Under the pieces are notes generated by a model that saw only the letters and a program-made list of their open reading frames with translations, had not been told where the DNA came from and did no database searches. From positions 1 through 64,000 of the forward strand of contig NZ_VAUW01000024.1 in NCBI RefSeq assembly GCF_005771495.1: a stretch of 64,000 nt of DNA, written 5' to 3'. The position numbers and the translations under genes were made by a program. Position 1 is the stretch's first letter, and every line of letters begins with the position of its first letter. Source of the stretch: Maribacter sp. ACAM166 (GTDB lineage Bacteria > Bacteroidota > Bacteroidia > Flavobacteriales > Flavobacteriaceae). Below, piece after piece: positions 1 to 10,741 of the stretch.

Positions 1-902
1 GTAACTTTAGAGTAGATTACCATAGATAGATTTTTAGATTAATGAATTGAATTTCAACACTTTAATTTACTGAAAATCTATCTTTTTTGTTGCATAATAA
101 TCAAATATTATTAATCGAACTCAGGTTAAAATGTTTCCGACCGATGATACTGAGAAGGAGAATAAAAAGGAAATTTCTTAGTCATTTACCTTAGTGACGA
201 CAAAAAAAGCTTATTTCAGTACTTCAATAGTACTGATTCCTTAGGCATTTTTTATTATGAAATAGTGTTTAAAGAACTTTATTTTAGCGTTATAATGCCA
301 TAAACTCAACGGGTCATTATTTTTTATACGCTTTATTTCTACCCTAACTAACGGTATAACAGTATAAATAAATACACTATTCATGGCGTAGTAGGCCACA
401 GGTTTGAACGCTCGTTTTACGCAGCAGCAAGGAATTTAAAATTAACCTAAAACGTATTGAAACAATAAACTTGAAGTAGTTAACACGTAGTGCTATGATG
501 TCATTTGTAACTGGAGCTTGCAGCCAAAAAGGAAGAGGATACCTATTTAGCTCGTAATAGGTATGGCGTTGAAATTTGAGACGTAAAACCAGTGAAAATT
601 CGATTTTTTAATAATAGCAAAGACGGAAACTGTTTAATTACGTTGCCCAATGACTTAGAATTCTATAACGCTGTACATTAATTAGGTGTAGTAGGAGACG
701 GCTATGAATAAATGGGGATTAAAACTCTTGTTTTTATGTGTGCAAAACCAATAAAGGAATAACCTTACAAGGCGAGCATATTAAAAACACAATCGATTTA
801 AATTTGAAAGTCGAAGTTCAAATACTAAAAGACAATCCTAATAAGTGCTCAAGATTTGAGAGCCTTGCTTGTCAAAAAAATAGATAATCTATTGCAAATA
901 TA
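1..902. other. Intergenic stretch with decayed coding fragments
   Basis: No intact gene is visible. Between about 510 and 870 the plus strand keeps readable fragments interrupted by several stops, for example KPVKIRFFNNSKDGN and KGITLQGEHIKNTIDL, which suggests an old pseudogene of unrecognised family. A possible hairpin near 25-95 (AGATAGATTTTTAG with CTGAAAATCTATCT, then a T run) could be a terminator but has a long loop. I cannot name the lost gene. Confidence 0.35.
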
Positions 903-2699
903 TTAATCGTTTAATTTAAGTACAGCCATAAATGCTTCTTGTGGTATTTCAACATTACCAACCTGTCGCATACGTTTTTTACCTTTCTTCTGTTTTTCTA
1001 AAAGCTTTCTTTTACGGGATATATCACCACCATAACATTTGGCTGTTACATCTTTTCGTAAGGCTTTAATGGTTTCTCTAGAAATAATCTTGGACCCAAT
1101 AGCAGCTTGAATAGGAATATCAAATTGTTGCCTAGGGATAAGTTCTTTTAACTTTTCACACATTTTTTTACCGATGTTAGCAGCATTATCAGCATGTATC
1201 AATGCGGAAAGTGCATCTACGGTTTGAGCATTCAATAAAATGTCTACACGTACCAATTTAGATTCTCGCATTCCAATAGGGGTGTAATCAAAAGAAGCGT
1301 ACCCTTTAGATACTGTTTTTAAACGGTCATAGAAATCAAACACAATTTCAGCCAATGGCATATCAAAACTGAGTTCAACACGCTCTGTGGTCAAATAGGT
1401 TTGATTGGTAATTTGCCCTCTTTTTTCAATACAAAGAGACATTACGTTTCCAACAAAATCAGATTTGGTAATAATTGTTGCTTTTATATACGGTTCCTCA
1501 ACACGGTCTATGGTTGATGGATCTGGCAAATCGGTTGGATTATTAACAATCATCGGAACCTGAGGGTCTCTACGGGTAAAGGCGTGGTAGCTAACGTTTG
1601 GTACCGTAGTAATAACGGTCATATCAAATTCGCGCTCTAAACGCTCTTGAATGATTTCCATATGTAGCATACCCAAGAATCCACAACGGAATCCGAAGCC
1701 CAGCGCAGCACTACTTTCTGCAGCAAAGACCAAAGAGGCATCGTTCAGTTGTAATTTTTCCATAGAAGATCTTAATTCTTCAAAATCTTCGGTGTCAACA
1801 GGGTAAATACCAGCAAAAACCATAGGTTTTACATCTTCAAAACCTGCAATAGGATTTGTAGTTGGATGAGCAGAATCGGTAATCGTATCTCCAACTTTCA
1901 CTTCTCGCGCATCTTTTATGCCCGTAATTAAATACCCAACATCACCTGCTTTTATTTCTTTTTTAGGTTGTTGAGTCAGTTTTAAAGTGCCAACCTCATC
2001 TGCAAAGTAACTTTTATCTGTAGCAACAAATTTTATCTTCTGTCCTTTTTTAATAGAGCCGTTCATTACTCTAAAATATGTTTCAACCCCTCTAAAAGGA
2101 TTATAAACAGAATCAAAAACAAGCGCCTGTAATGCTTCGTCTGGGTTTCCTTTCGGAGCAGGAATTCGCTCAATAACCGCACTTAAAATTTCTTCAATTC
2201 CAATACCTGTTTTCGCACTAGCAGGTATAACATCCTCTGCCTTGCAGCCTAAAAGATCAACGATATCATCGGTAACTTCTTCGGGACTTGCGCTTGGTAA
2301 GTCCACTTTATTTAAAACCGGAATAATTTCAAGATCATTCTCTAACGCCAAATATAGATTTGAAATAGTCTGAGCCTGAATACTTTGTGCTGCATCGACA
2401 ACTAAAAGTGCGCCTTCACAGGCAGCAATAGATCGAGAAACCTCATATGAAAAATCAACATGTCCTGGAGTATCGATTAAGTTTAGAATATACTCCTCGC
2501 CCTTGTAGGTATATTCCATCTGTATAGCATGGCTTTTTATGGTAATACCACGCTCTCTCTCAAGATCCATACTGTCTAATAATTGCTCTTTTTTCTCGCG
2601 ATCGGTAACAGATCCGGTAAACTCCAAAAGACGGTCGGCCAAGGTGCTTTTACCATGGTCTATATGCGCAATTATGCAGAAATTTCTAATGTTTTTCAT
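903..2699 (-). CDS. lepA: Elongation factor 4 (LepA), ribosome back-translocating GTPase
   Basis: A 598-residue translational GTPase of the usual LepA length. The start [19 protein letters not shown] holds the P-loop (AHIDHGKST), followed by the switch region [17 protein letters not shown] and the NKVD specificity motif. The LepA-specific C-terminal domain is complete, with [20 protein letters not shown] near the end. It acts on ribosomes in the cytoplasm and is thought to help with stalled or misfolded translation and subunit maturation. It is a single gene, divergent from the outer-membrane receptor to its right, with a TATATTTG -7 box upstream. Nothing is unusual in it. Confidence 0.97.
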   Translation of the reverse strand: MKNIRNFCIIAHIDHGKSTLADRLLEFTGSVTDREKKEQLLDSMDLERERGITIKSHAIQMEYTYKGEEYILNLIDTPGHVDFSYEVSRSIAACEGALLVVDAAQSIQAQTISNLYLALENDLEIIPVLNKVDLPSASPEEVTDDIVDLLGCKAEDVIPASAKTGIGIEEILSAVIERIPAPKGNPDEALQALVFDSVYNPFRGVETYFRVMNGSIKKGQKIKFVATDKSYFADEVGTLKLTQQPKKEIKAGDVGYLITGIKDAREVKVGDTITDSAHPTTNPIAGFEDVKPMVFAGIYPVDTEDFEELRSSMEKLQLNDASLVFAAESSAALGFGFRCGFLGMLHMEIIQERLEREFDMTVITTVPNVSYHAFTRRDPQVPMIVNNPTDLPDPSTIDRVEEPYIKATIITKSDFVGNVMSLCIEKRGQITNQTYLTTERVELSFDMPLAEIVFDFYDRLKTVSKGYASFDYTPIGMRESKLVRVDILLNAQTVDALSALIHADNAANIGKKMCEKLKELIPRQQFDIPIQAAIGSKIISRETIKALRKDVTAKCYGGDISRKRKLLEKQKKGKKRMRQVGNVEIPQEAFMAVLKLND

Positions 2700-2764
2700 A
2701 GCGGTAGTAGTAATAATAATGCTGCTTTATACCTAAGAGAATCCTCGGTATAAAAGAGCAAGTG

Positions 2765-2772
2765 CAAATATA
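2765..2772 (-). promoter_or_regulatory. Putative -7 box for lepA
   Basis: The minus strand reads TATATTTG, an exact match to the Bacteroidota TAnnTTTG -7 consensus, 65 bases upstream of the lepA start. I do not see a convincing -33 TTG at the right distance. Confidence 0.45.
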
Positions 2773-2873
2773 ATCTAATTTAAACCGCTAAGCTTTGCTG
2801 TATACCCCAATTTATTGTTACCGTGTTTTCATTGGATTACAAAAAATATAACCAAAAACATCATATTTTTTAT

Positions 2874-2881
2874 TAGATTTG
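2874..2881 (+). promoter_or_regulatory. Putative -7 box for the first outer-membrane receptor
   Basis: TAGATTTG matches TAnnTTTG. It lies inside the longest possible reading frame, so transcription would start near 2888. This argues that translation begins after that point, at the TTG at 2902, rather than at the upstream TTG at 2815. Confidence 0.4.
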
Positions 2882-2901
2882 GTATTCAACCTAAGTTAAA
2901 A

Positions 2902-5307
2902 TTGAAATTACTATTTGCTGCCTTATTCTTCGTATTGGGTACTTCCCAAAGTATCTTTAGTCAAGCCTTTGAATTAAAAGGGAATGTTAAAGATCAATAC
3001 CAAGAACCCATTCCTTTTGCATCGGTTTTTCTATTGACTGTGACAGATTCATCTTTGGTGAGAGGCACTTCGGCTGATGAATACGGCAATTTTTCAATTG
3101 AAAATATCAATGAGGGGGTTTATTTTTTAAGGGCATCGTATGTGGGTCAAACCTCTAATGATCTGGCATTAGAGATTTTTAAGGATACAAAAATTGGTGC
3201 GGTTATCATTGAACAAAAAGCTGAGGAGTTAAATGAAGTTACGGTTACAAGTAATCGGCCAGTGGTAGAGCGTAAAGTTGACCGTATCGTTTTTAACGTG
3301 GAAAACACAGTGCTTTCACAAAACAATTCTTGGGATATTCTACGGCAGACCCCAGGTGTAATTGTCATGAATGATGAATTACAGGTGCGTAATCAAGCTA
3401 CAACAGTCTATATTAATAATCGTAAGGTGCAATTGTCATCGGAAGAGGTGCGTAATCTGCTAGAAAATTATCAAGGGGAACATATAAAATCTGTTGAGGT
3501 TATTTATAATCCACCCGCTAGTTATGATGCTGAAGGGGGTTCCATTCTCAATATAGTTACTAGTAAAAACGTGTCTTTAGGCTATAAGGGTAATATAAGT
3601 GCTGGATATATCCAAGGGGTGTTCCCAAAATATAGTTTTGGTACTTCTCATTTTTACAAAACCAATAAGCTTAATGTAAATGCCAGTTATAACTATGCGC
3701 CAAAAAAAGAATTCAAGAATACATTGAATAACACTAATTATAAGAATGATACCGGTATTTTTTCTAGTTGGGATACCGATTTTGACCAAGTTATTCGAAG
3801 TAATACACATAGCGCAGGGCTTGTAGTAGATTATGATTTTGACGATAAAAACACACTAAGCCTAGCGACTAACGCACAGGTACAACCCAAAAAGGAGTCT
3901 GATTTTTTTCAAAGCACAACTATAAAAAATGGAGTAGGGGTGTTAGATTCTACGTTTACTACAGGTAGTTTCTTGAATGAAAAAAAGAATAATATATCTG
4001 GTGATCTTACATTCAAACATGGGTTTAAGGGAAATGGGAATCTTAATGCAAATGCACATTACACCTATTTCGATCTTAACCGAAGCCAAGATGTCAATTC
4101 TAATTATTTTTTGCCAGATGGTTCGTTTATTCGTGAATTCAATTTCTTCACGAATGCAGACCAGCAAATTGAAATTAAAACCGCTCAGTTAGATTATAGC
4201 AATTATATAGGCAGCTTGTCTTTTGAAACGGGTATAAAAGGATCTTTCATAAATTCTGAAAGTATGTTGGGTTATTTTCTTCGGAATAACGGCTCGCAAT
4301 TCATCCCCAATTTGTCAGATAATTATATGTACGATGAAAAAGTATACGCGGCATATGTTAGTTTTTCAAAAGACTGGGAGAAATGGAGCGTAAAAACTGG
4401 TTTACGGGCAGAACAGACAGAAAGCACAGGGGTCTCATCAAGTGTGGCAACTATAAACGATCTTGAGTATCTTGAATTTTTCCCTTCATTTTATATTCTA
4501 CATAACCTAAATGAGAACCATAGCCTATCTTTTGATTATTCTAGAAAATTACAACGGCCTCGCTATGATGATTTGAACCCGTTCAGAACGTATATTAATG
4601 AAAGAACTTTTGAAGAGGGCAACCCAAACCTAACGCCTAATTTCAGTACTAATCTTAATTTCAACTATACGCTTAATCAAGAATACTTTTTTGATTTTTA
4701 TTATCGGGATAATGGTAGGTATATCTCTAGGCTTACGTTTCAGGATAATGAAAATTTAGTTTTGAGGGACATTACCCAGAATGTTCTAGAAAGTACTTCG
4801 TTCGGTCTTGATTTCACTTATGGAAAATCAATCAGTAATAATTGGTACTTATATAGTTACGTATCCCTCTTTCATGAAGATGAAACATTTATAGCGTTGC
4901 AGAGTGATGCCTATGCATACCAGAATGAATACAATGGGGCGTATATTGACCTCACCAATTACCTGACTCTTTCGAAAGACGGCACCTTTAAAGGGGAATT
5001 GGGGCTCGTATACATGTCTGGCTATTTACAAGGATCTTTTCTGCAAGAGGAATCTATCAATTTAACCTTGGGCTTCAGAAAGTCGTTTATGAAGAACAGG
5101 GCCATTTTTAGCGTAAGTGCGAATGACCTATTGGGGAAATACAACGCCTATGTCAATTCTAACTATTTAAATCAAGACAACCGCTATTTGTCCGTTCCAG
5201 AAACCCAGTATGTTAAATTTGGATTCACGTACAATTTTGGGAATTTCCGGTTGGAGGATAACCAACGAGATATAGAGAAAATTGAGCGGGAGCGACTTAA
5301 TAATTAA
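2902..5307 (+). CDS. Outer-membrane beta-barrel receptor with carboxypeptidase-regulatory-like N-terminus
   Basis: A TonB-receptor-like barrel of about 800 residues. A signal peptide (LLFAALFFVLGTSQSIFSQ) is followed by a CarboxypepD_reg-like domain (ELKGNVKDQYQEPIPFASV), a plug domain (TPGVIVMNDELQVRNQ, then IYNPPASYDAEGG) and a C-terminal barrel of the OMP_b-brl_3 type with the conserved LQRPRYDDLNPF and EEGNPNLTPNF segments. It should sit in the outer membrane; the ligand is unknown. The start is uncertain: no ATG precedes the signal peptide, and I chose the TTG at 2902 because it directly precedes it and follows the -7 box. The frame stays open to a TTG at 2815. The next gene is a paralogue in the same direction. 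Confidence 0.8.
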   Translation: MKLLFAALFFVLGTSQSIFSQAFELKGNVKDQYQEPIPFASVFLLTVTDSSLVRGTSADEYGNFSIENINEGVYFLRASYVGQTSNDLALEIFKDTKIGAVIIEQKAEELNEVTVTSNRPVVERKVDRIVFNVENTVLSQNNSWDILRQTPGVIVMNDELQVRNQATTVYINNRKVQLSSEEVRNLLENYQGEHIKSVEVIYNPPASYDAEGGSILNIVTSKNVSLGYKGNISAGYIQGVFPKYSFGTSHFYKTNKLNVNASYNYAPKKEFKNTLNNTNYKNDTGIFSSWDTDFDQVIRSNTHSAGLVVDYDFDDKNTLSLATNAQVQPKKESDFFQSTTIKNGVGVLDSTFTTGSFLNEKKNNISGDLTFKHGFKGNGNLNANAHYTYFDLNRSQDVNSNYFLPDGSFIREFNFFTNADQQIEIKTAQLDYSNYIGSLSFETGIKGSFINSESMLGYFLRNNGSQFIPNLSDNYMYDEKVYAAYVSFSKDWEKWSVKTGLRAEQTESTGVSSSVATINDLEYLEFFPSFYILHNLNENHSLSFDYSRKLQRPRYDDLNPFRTYINERTFEEGNPNLTPNFSTNLNFNYTLNQEYFFDFYYRDNGRYISRLTFQDNENLVLRDITQNVLESTSFGLDFTYGKSISNNWYLYSYVSLFHEDETFIALQSDAYAYQNEYNGAYIDLTNYLTLSKDGTFKGELGLVYMSGYLQGSFLQEESINLTLGFRKSFMKNRAIFSVSANDLLGKYNAYVNSNYLNQDNRYLSVPETQYVKFGFTYNFGNFRLEDNQRDIEKIERERLNN

Positions 5308-5417
5308 TTAGAGGTCTAGTGATACGAATTTGATAATTCCCCCTGTTAAATAGTTGTCATTTCTGTCAGAAATTTCCGATTTTCTTTCCTATTTTTAGAG
5401 CTTAGAATTATCATTGA

Positions 5418-7817
5418 ATGAAGAGTGCTTTTATTACACTATTGTTATGTAGTCTGACTTTTTCCCTAGCGTTTTCCCAAGAATATTCTATTACAGGTTT
5501 TGTACATGATGCGAATGAGCACCCAGTCATTTTGGCAAATGTGATTTTGCTATCTGAAGATGGCGATTTCACAAAAGGGACTGTGACGGATGAGAGCGGT
5601 TATTATAAATTTACCGCCCTTACTAAGGGCGCTTATCGCATAGTAGCCAGCTATATAGCAAATACCGTAGAAAGTCCGTTAATTCAGCTATCTAAAGACA
5701 CCGAACTGGAAAGCCTTGTAGTAAATGATGCGCAGGAATTGGATGAGGTAACCGTAGTTCATCAAAAACCCAAAGTAGAACAATTAGCGGATCGCCTGGT
5801 CTTTAATATAGCCAACACGGCCCTTTCTGAAAATGATATTTGGAATGTTCTAAAGCGCACACCAGGGGTCATGGTCATGAACAACGAACTATACATTAAC
5901 GGTAGCCCCAATGTCAGCATACTGATTAACGGCAAACGCATCAATCTACCACAAGAAGACCTCATGAACTTGCTTTCTGGCAATTCTGCCGGCAATGTAC
6001 AATCAATAGAAGTGATTACCAGCCCACCTGCAAAATATAGTGCTGAAGGTGGATTGATGATTGATATTAAAATGAAAAACAATCTTGTTTCGGGATATAA
6101 TGGTTCTGTTTTCAATCGGTACACCCAAGGGGTGTTGCCAAAACACACCCTGGGCATGGATCATTTCTTTAAAGGAAAGAAACTGGACTTCTCTACGAAC
6201 TATAGTTTTAGCGATAATAGGGATTGGATCAGATATACTGAAATCACCAATTTTTTGGACAGTGGTCAAGAAAATGAAACGTGGGCGGCAGAACAGAAGT
6301 CCATTGAAAGAACCAAAAGCCACAACCTCAATCTGTTTTTAGATATTCAATTCAATGAGAAGAATACCATTAGTCTATCTTCTAACACCAGTTACTCCCC
6401 AAATGGCGTCATTAATTTTACATCTACAACGGCTATAGAAGATGCTAATGGAGGTTTAATGGCAAGCCTAGAAGGGTTGAATATTTCAAAAAATGATATG
6501 TTCAATACAGCTTATTATTTTGATTGGGTACGTAAATTGAACGATAGTGGTGCTGAGCTTTCCTTTAATTCACACATCACCTATTATGATTTTAAACGAA
6601 ACCAAGAACTGAACAACGACATTGTTGAGGGGGATTCTGAATTTATTTCTGAAAACACATTCCGTGTTTCATCTAATCAAATCATCAATTTGTATAGCGT
6701 TCAAACCGACCTTACACTTCCATTGAACCAGCATTCGGTTATGGAAACAGGGTTGCGGTACGCGGGCATTAACTCTGAGGCCAGCATAGTACAAACAGGT
6801 TTTGACCAAATAAGAGAAGGTGTAGGTCTAACAGATTCTGGCATTTTTAATTATGATGAGCAAATTTATGCAGGGTATATCAGCTTGAATAATAGCTGGG
6901 AAGACTGGAAGTTAAATTTGGGTTTACGAACGGAGTATACCGACACGAAGGGTGAGTTGAATACACTTACTGATATAAATACCAATTCATACCTGAATTG
7001 GTTTCCTTCCATGGCATTATCGTATACCGCAAATAAAAACGCGTTCTTTTTAAAGTCTTACAGGCGCATTATAAGACCGAAGTACAATAGCATTAATCCA
7101 TTTAAATTTTATCAAACGGCAAATTCTATAGAAGAAGGCAACCCTAACCTTAAGCCTGCATATAGAGATTATGTTCAATTCGATTATGTATACGACAAAG
7201 CGTACAAACTCGTATTATTTGCAGGGAAACAGTCTGATGAACAATCGCAGCAATTATTTCAGGATAACACGACAAACATTATACGCACGCAATACATTAA
7301 TCTTGAAACCAACTATTATTATGGGGCAGATGCAAGCTTTTCAAAAGACCTAACATCCTATTGGAATGCATTTTTTTTAATCAGCCATTTTTATGATGAG
7401 GATAGCTTTACCGATTTAAATTCGAATGAAATTATTAAAAACGCTATTTGGACCACTCATACGCGTGCCACCAATAGTTTTACTTTATTAAATGACAAAT
7501 CACTTTTTGCTGATATAACGTACGCCCATTTTTCACCGCGTATTAGGGGTAATTCTAGAATTGAGGCCTATGGTAAATTAGGCATGGTCGTACGAAAGAC
7601 ATTATGGAACAAAGCTGCCAGTATTTCATTGGCCATAGAAGATATTTTTAATGATGGAAATATAGCTGCAACTAGAAATTATCTCGATCAGAACAATAGT
7701 ACGTATACCAGAAGGGAAAACAGGGTGGTCGTTTTTGGTTTCCGATATAAATTCGGGAATACCCAGATTAAGGATAATCAAAAAAGAAAGAATACCGAAG
7801 AAGGTAAGCGTTTATAG
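5418..7817 (+). CDS. Outer-membrane beta-barrel receptor, paralogue of the preceding gene
   Basis: 799 residues with a signal peptide ending in SLAFSQ, a carboxypeptidase-regulatory-like domain (SITGFVHDANEHPVILANV), a plug (TPGVMVMNNELYINGSP, then ITSPPAKYSAEGG) and a barrel with RRIIRPKYNSINPF and EEGNPNLKPAY. It shares its order of motifs with the gene 110 bp upstream, so the pair looks like an old tandem duplication. It probably shares transcription with that gene, because the gap has no clear terminator. It is an outer-membrane protein of unknown ligand. No SusD-like lipoprotein or ECF sigma/anti-sigma pair lies beside it, so a glycan-uptake role is not supported. Confidence 0.85.
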   Translation: MKSAFITLLLCSLTFSLAFSQEYSITGFVHDANEHPVILANVILLSEDGDFTKGTVTDESGYYKFTALTKGAYRIVASYIANTVESPLIQLSKDTELESLVVNDAQELDEVTVVHQKPKVEQLADRLVFNIANTALSENDIWNVLKRTPGVMVMNNELYINGSPNVSILINGKRINLPQEDLMNLLSGNSAGNVQSIEVITSPPAKYSAEGGLMIDIKMKNNLVSGYNGSVFNRYTQGVLPKHTLGMDHFFKGKKLDFSTNYSFSDNRDWIRYTEITNFLDSGQENETWAAEQKSIERTKSHNLNLFLDIQFNEKNTISLSSNTSYSPNGVINFTSTTAIEDANGGLMASLEGLNISKNDMFNTAYYFDWVRKLNDSGAELSFNSHITYYDFKRNQELNNDIVEGDSEFISENTFRVSSNQIINLYSVQTDLTLPLNQHSVMETGLRYAGINSEASIVQTGFDQIREGVGLTDSGIFNYDEQIYAGYISLNNSWEDWKLNLGLRTEYTDTKGELNTLTDINTNSYLNWFPSMALSYTANKNAFFLKSYRRIIRPKYNSINPFKFYQTANSIEEGNPNLKPAYRDYVQFDYVYDKAYKLVLFAGKQSDEQSQQLFQDNTTNIIRTQYINLETNYYYGADASFSKDLTSYWNAFFLISHFYDEDSFTDLNSNEIIKNAIWTTHTRATNSFTLLNDKSLFADITYAHFSPRIRGNSRIEAYGKLGMVVRKTLWNKAASISLAIEDIFNDGNIAATRNYLDQNNSTYTRRENRVVVFGFRYKFGNTQIKDNQKRKNTEEGKRL

Positions 7818-8046
7818 GGGTTATTCTGTGCCAGTATGGAACCGGATACACCAAGGCTTGCCAGAAAAGGCCTCAATGCTTTACTACATTACCTTATTGG
7901 TATTGATTGCCGGTGCATTAAACCGTAGTGTTCAATCGATTAGTAAAGCTGCTATTTCAATGAGGGTATCTTTAGGAAGAATACTTTCAATAGTTTACTT
8001 CACATTCATGGCAGAACATATGTCAAGACCTTCTCGTATTTTTATA

Positions 8047-8054
8047 TAACTTTG
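8047..8054 (+). promoter_or_regulatory. Putative -7 box for the dihydrouridine synthase gene
   Basis: TAACTTTG matches TAnnTTTG exactly and lies 24 bases before the GTG start at 8078. No clear -33 TTG is seen. Confidence 0.45.
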
Positions 8055-8077
8055 CATCCCAAAATTAGAATACGCCA

Positions 8078-9076
8078 GTGCCCAAAATAGGAGACATACA
8101 ACTACCTGATTTTCCGTTGCTTTTAGCGCCAATGGAAGATGTGAGCGACCCACCTTTTCGTGCCCTTTGCAAGGAGCTAGGAGCCGATGTGGTCTACACT
8201 GAATTTATTTCGTCTGAAGGATTGATTCGTGATGCTGCAAAGAGCGTCATGAAGCTTGATATTTATGAGAAGGAACGCCCTGTAGGTATCCAAATATTTG
8301 GAGCTAATTTGGAGAGTATGTTGCAGTCCGTAGCGATTGTGGAGAAATCAAATCCCGATATTATTGATATCAATTTTGGTTGTCCGGTAAAAAAAGTAGT
8401 TTCCAAAGGTGCGGGTGCGGGTATTTTAAAAGATATCGACTTAATGGTTTCGTTGACCGAAGCTATGGTGAAACATACCAACTTACCCATTACGGTAAAA
8501 ACCCGCTTGGGCTGGGATGATGATTCCATAAAAATTGTTGAGGTTGCAGAGCGTTTACAAGACGTAGGATGTAAAGCGATTTCTATTCATGGACGTACAA
8601 GAGCACAAATGTATAAAGGCAATGCCAATTGGGAACCTATTCGAGAAGTAAAAAATAATCCACGAATGCATATTCCGGTATTTGGCAATGGTGATGTAGA
8701 TACGCCAGAAGCTGCTTTGAAAATGCGTGATGAATTTGGATTAGATGGCGCAATGATTGGTCGTGCTAGTATAGGCTACCCTTGGATTTTTAGGGAAATA
8801 AAGCACTTTTTTGAAACGGGCACTCATCTAGAACCGCCAACCATGGAAGAACGGGTTGATGCTGCACGGCGTCATTTACAAATGGCCATTGACTGGAAAG
8901 GGGAAATCTTGGGTGTTTTCGAAACGCGCAGACACTACACCAACTATTTTAAGGGCATTCCTAATTTTAAGGAATATCGTATGAAAATGGTCACCAGTGA
9001 CGATTCCGCATCTGTTTTTGCAGCGTTTGATGAGGTGTTGGAAAAGTTTGGGGATTATAATTTCAGCTTAGCCTAA
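8078..9076 (+). CDS. dusB: tRNA-dihydrouridine synthase, DusB-like
   Basis: A 332-residue flavin enzyme that reduces uridines in the tRNA D-loop to dihydrouridine. The N-terminal TIM barrel opens with LLAPMEDVSDPPFRALC and carries the catalytic-cysteine segment DINFGCPVKKVVSKGAGAG, then TVKTRLGWD, SIHGRTRAQMYKG and the FMN-phosphate segment IGRASIGYPWIF. A small helical C-terminal domain follows. The start is GTG, which gives MPKIGDIQLPDFP, and a -7 box sits just upstream. It converges with the permease gene and their 3' ends overlap by 4 bp. The length and motifs fit the DusB group; the exact uridine targeted cannot be told from sequence alone. Confidence 0.93.
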   Translation: MPKIGDIQLPDFPLLLAPMEDVSDPPFRALCKELGADVVYTEFISSEGLIRDAAKSVMKLDIYEKERPVGIQIFGANLESMLQSVAIVEKSNPDIIDINFGCPVKKVVSKGAGAGILKDIDLMVSLTEAMVKHTNLPITVKTRLGWDDDSIKIVEVAERLQDVGCKAISIHGRTRAQMYKGNANWEPIREVKNNPRMHIPVFGNGDVDTPEAALKMRDEFGLDGAMIGRASIGYPWIFREIKHFFETGTHLEPPTMEERVDAARRHLQMAIDWKGEILGVFETRRHYTNYFKGIPNFKEYRMKMVTSDDSASVFAAFDEVLEKFGDYNFSLA

Positions 9077-10278
9077 GCATCCACTAATTTTTTATTGATT
9101 CTGCTACTTGCAATTTTAGAGGCAATTATCCCCAAGACGATAATTGTAGCCAATACAACTATAACATTAATGAACTCAAACTTTACAGGGTAGGCAAGGG
9201 AAGGAGTAATTCTTAACCAGCCAATGGCAAGTTGTGACCAAATTAAAAGCACGCCGATACCCACACCGATTAACCCTCCAAAACCAGTAACTAAAATTCC
9301 CTGTACAAAATAAATACGCCTTAAATCTTTGATGGTCGTTCCAAGGCTGTAGAGTGTTTTAGAATTCTGTTGCTTGTCCAATATCATCATGATGATAGCA
9401 CCTACTACATTGAAGAGGGCAATAATGAGCACCAGGGTAAAAATCAGGTACGTAGCAACATTCTCGGTATTCAGCATTTTATAGAGTGTGCTATTCAGTT
9501 GCTGTCTATTTTTTAGTTGAACGCCAGATCCTAAAACAGCTTGTAGGTCAGAACGAACAGCACTAGGCTCAACTCCGTCATCCATTTTAAAATTAATACC
9601 CGAAATCTGCAGCGAATCTTTCTCTAACAACGCTTGTGTTAAGGCGAGGTCAGCGAATACATACTTATTGTCTAAATCGGCCTCTACGGCATACACACCA
9701 CCGATAACCATAGGCAATTGATTATATAGCGATGAAATACTTTGCTGAGAGATGGAACCCTTACCGGGCTTGAAGGCATAAATCTGCATGGGACTGCGAA
9801 ACTGGTTGATCGTAACCCCTAATATATTGGCGACACCCAAACCGGAAACAACCTGAGACGCATTAATGGTCCAATCACCCATATACAAGGTGCTATCCAC
9901 ACCAGTAACCTTGGTGTAATTACTGTCAATACCTTTTATATAGGCAATATGGTTTTTTCCTCTGTGTTCAAGGGAAACCTTCTCCTCCAATTCTTTGGAA
10001 TAATAGGCAAGTCCTTCTATTTGATTGAGTTTTTGTTCCTGCTCGGGGGATAGTGAAAACGTTTTTCCAGCTACGGGTAAGGCTTTTAATTGTGGATCAA
10101 AAGATTCAGTAAATGACAGGCTAAAGGTTTTTAGTCCGGCGAAAGCCGAAAGAACTATGAACAGTGCCGCAGAACCGATAACAATAACTAAAAAAGTAAT
10201 AAAATTAATGATGTTGACCGCGTTCTGGGTGCTTTTAGAACGCACATACCGTTTGGCGATATATAAGGGAAAATTCAA
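9073..10278 (-). CDS. ABC transporter permease of the LolC/LolE (FtsX) family
   Basis: 401 residues with one N-terminal membrane segment (IINFITFLVIVIGSAALFIVLSA), a large periplasmic MacB/FtsX-like domain, and three C-terminal segments near 275-300, 325-350 and 370-390. This is the LolE-type topology used to extract lipoproteins from the inner membrane for transport to the outer membrane. The ATPase subunit is not next door. It lies 4 bp downstream of rbfA on the same strand, so the two are probably co-transcribed, as is common in Bacteroidota. The family is clear; the lipoprotein-sorting role is inferred. Confidence 0.85.
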   Translation of the reverse strand: MNFPLYIAKRYVRSKSTQNAVNIINFITFLVIVIGSAALFIVLSAFAGLKTFSLSFTESFDPQLKALPVAGKTFSLSPEQEQKLNQIEGLAYYSKELEEKVSLEHRGKNHIAYIKGIDSNYTKVTGVDSTLYMGDWTINASQVVSGLGVANILGVTINQFRSPMQIYAFKPGKGSISQQSISSLYNQLPMVIGGVYAVEADLDNKYVFADLALTQALLEKDSLQISGINFKMDDGVEPSAVRSDLQAVLGSGVQLKNRQQLNSTLYKMLNTENVATYLIFTLVLIIALFNVVGAIIMMILDKQQNSKTLYSLGTTIKDLRRIYFVQGILVTGFGGLIGVGIGVLLIWSQLAIGWLRITPSLAYPVKFEFINVIVVLATIIVLGIIASKIASSRINKKLVDA

Positions 10279-10282
10279 TTGA

Positions 10283-10675
10283 TCAGGACTTTTTTCGCTT
10301 TGGCAGCAAATCCCTGTTCTCCATAGGGTTTTCCTCGCGTTTTAAGGACTTTTCTATATTCTCAATATAATCTAACGAATCGTCTAGGTAGAACATTAAT
10401 TCGGGCACCCTACGTAATTGGTTTCGGGTACGTTGCGAAAGTTCGTGTTTTATAAGGGGCTGGTTCGATTTTATCCCTTCCATTAATTCCCCTGCCTTAT
10501 CGTTTGGAAAAATACTTAGGTAAATCTTTGCGATGGATAGGTCTGTGGTCACCGCAACTTTGGATACAGAAATTAGCGTATTCCGTAACCCACCATCAAT
10601 AGTGGCCTTTTGTAAAATGTCTACAATATCCTTTTGAATGACCCCAGCTATTTTACGTTGTCTTTGCGTTTCCAT
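10283..10675 (-). CDS. rbfA: Ribosome-binding factor A
   Basis: 130 residues, the normal RbfA size, with a KH-like fold: METQRQRKIAGVIQKDIVDIL, the strand TVTKVAV-like segment ISVSKVAVTTDLSIAKIYLSI, and RVPELMFYLDDSLDYIENIEK near the C-terminus. It binds the 30S subunit and assists 16S rRNA 5'-end maturation, including during cold adaptation. It is the first gene of a two-gene unit with the LolE-type permease. Confidence 0.95.
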   Translation of the reverse strand: METQRQRKIAGVIQKDIVDILQKATIDGGLRNTLISVSKVAVTTDLSIAKIYLSIFPNDKAGELMEGIKSNQPLIKHELSQRTRNQLRRVPELMFYLDDSLDYIENIEKSLKREENPMENRDLLPKRKKS

Positions 10676-10741
10676 ACTGCAAAAGTAGGTAGAAAAAATG
10701 TATCTTGACCGCTATGTGATGGATCGTGAAGTAAATAAGGC

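Noticed and set aside
7735-8049. A 104-codon ORF between the second receptor and the dihydrouridine synthase gene
   Set aside because: It overlaps the end of the receptor gene in another frame, has no recognisable domain, and the synthase promoter lies at its end.
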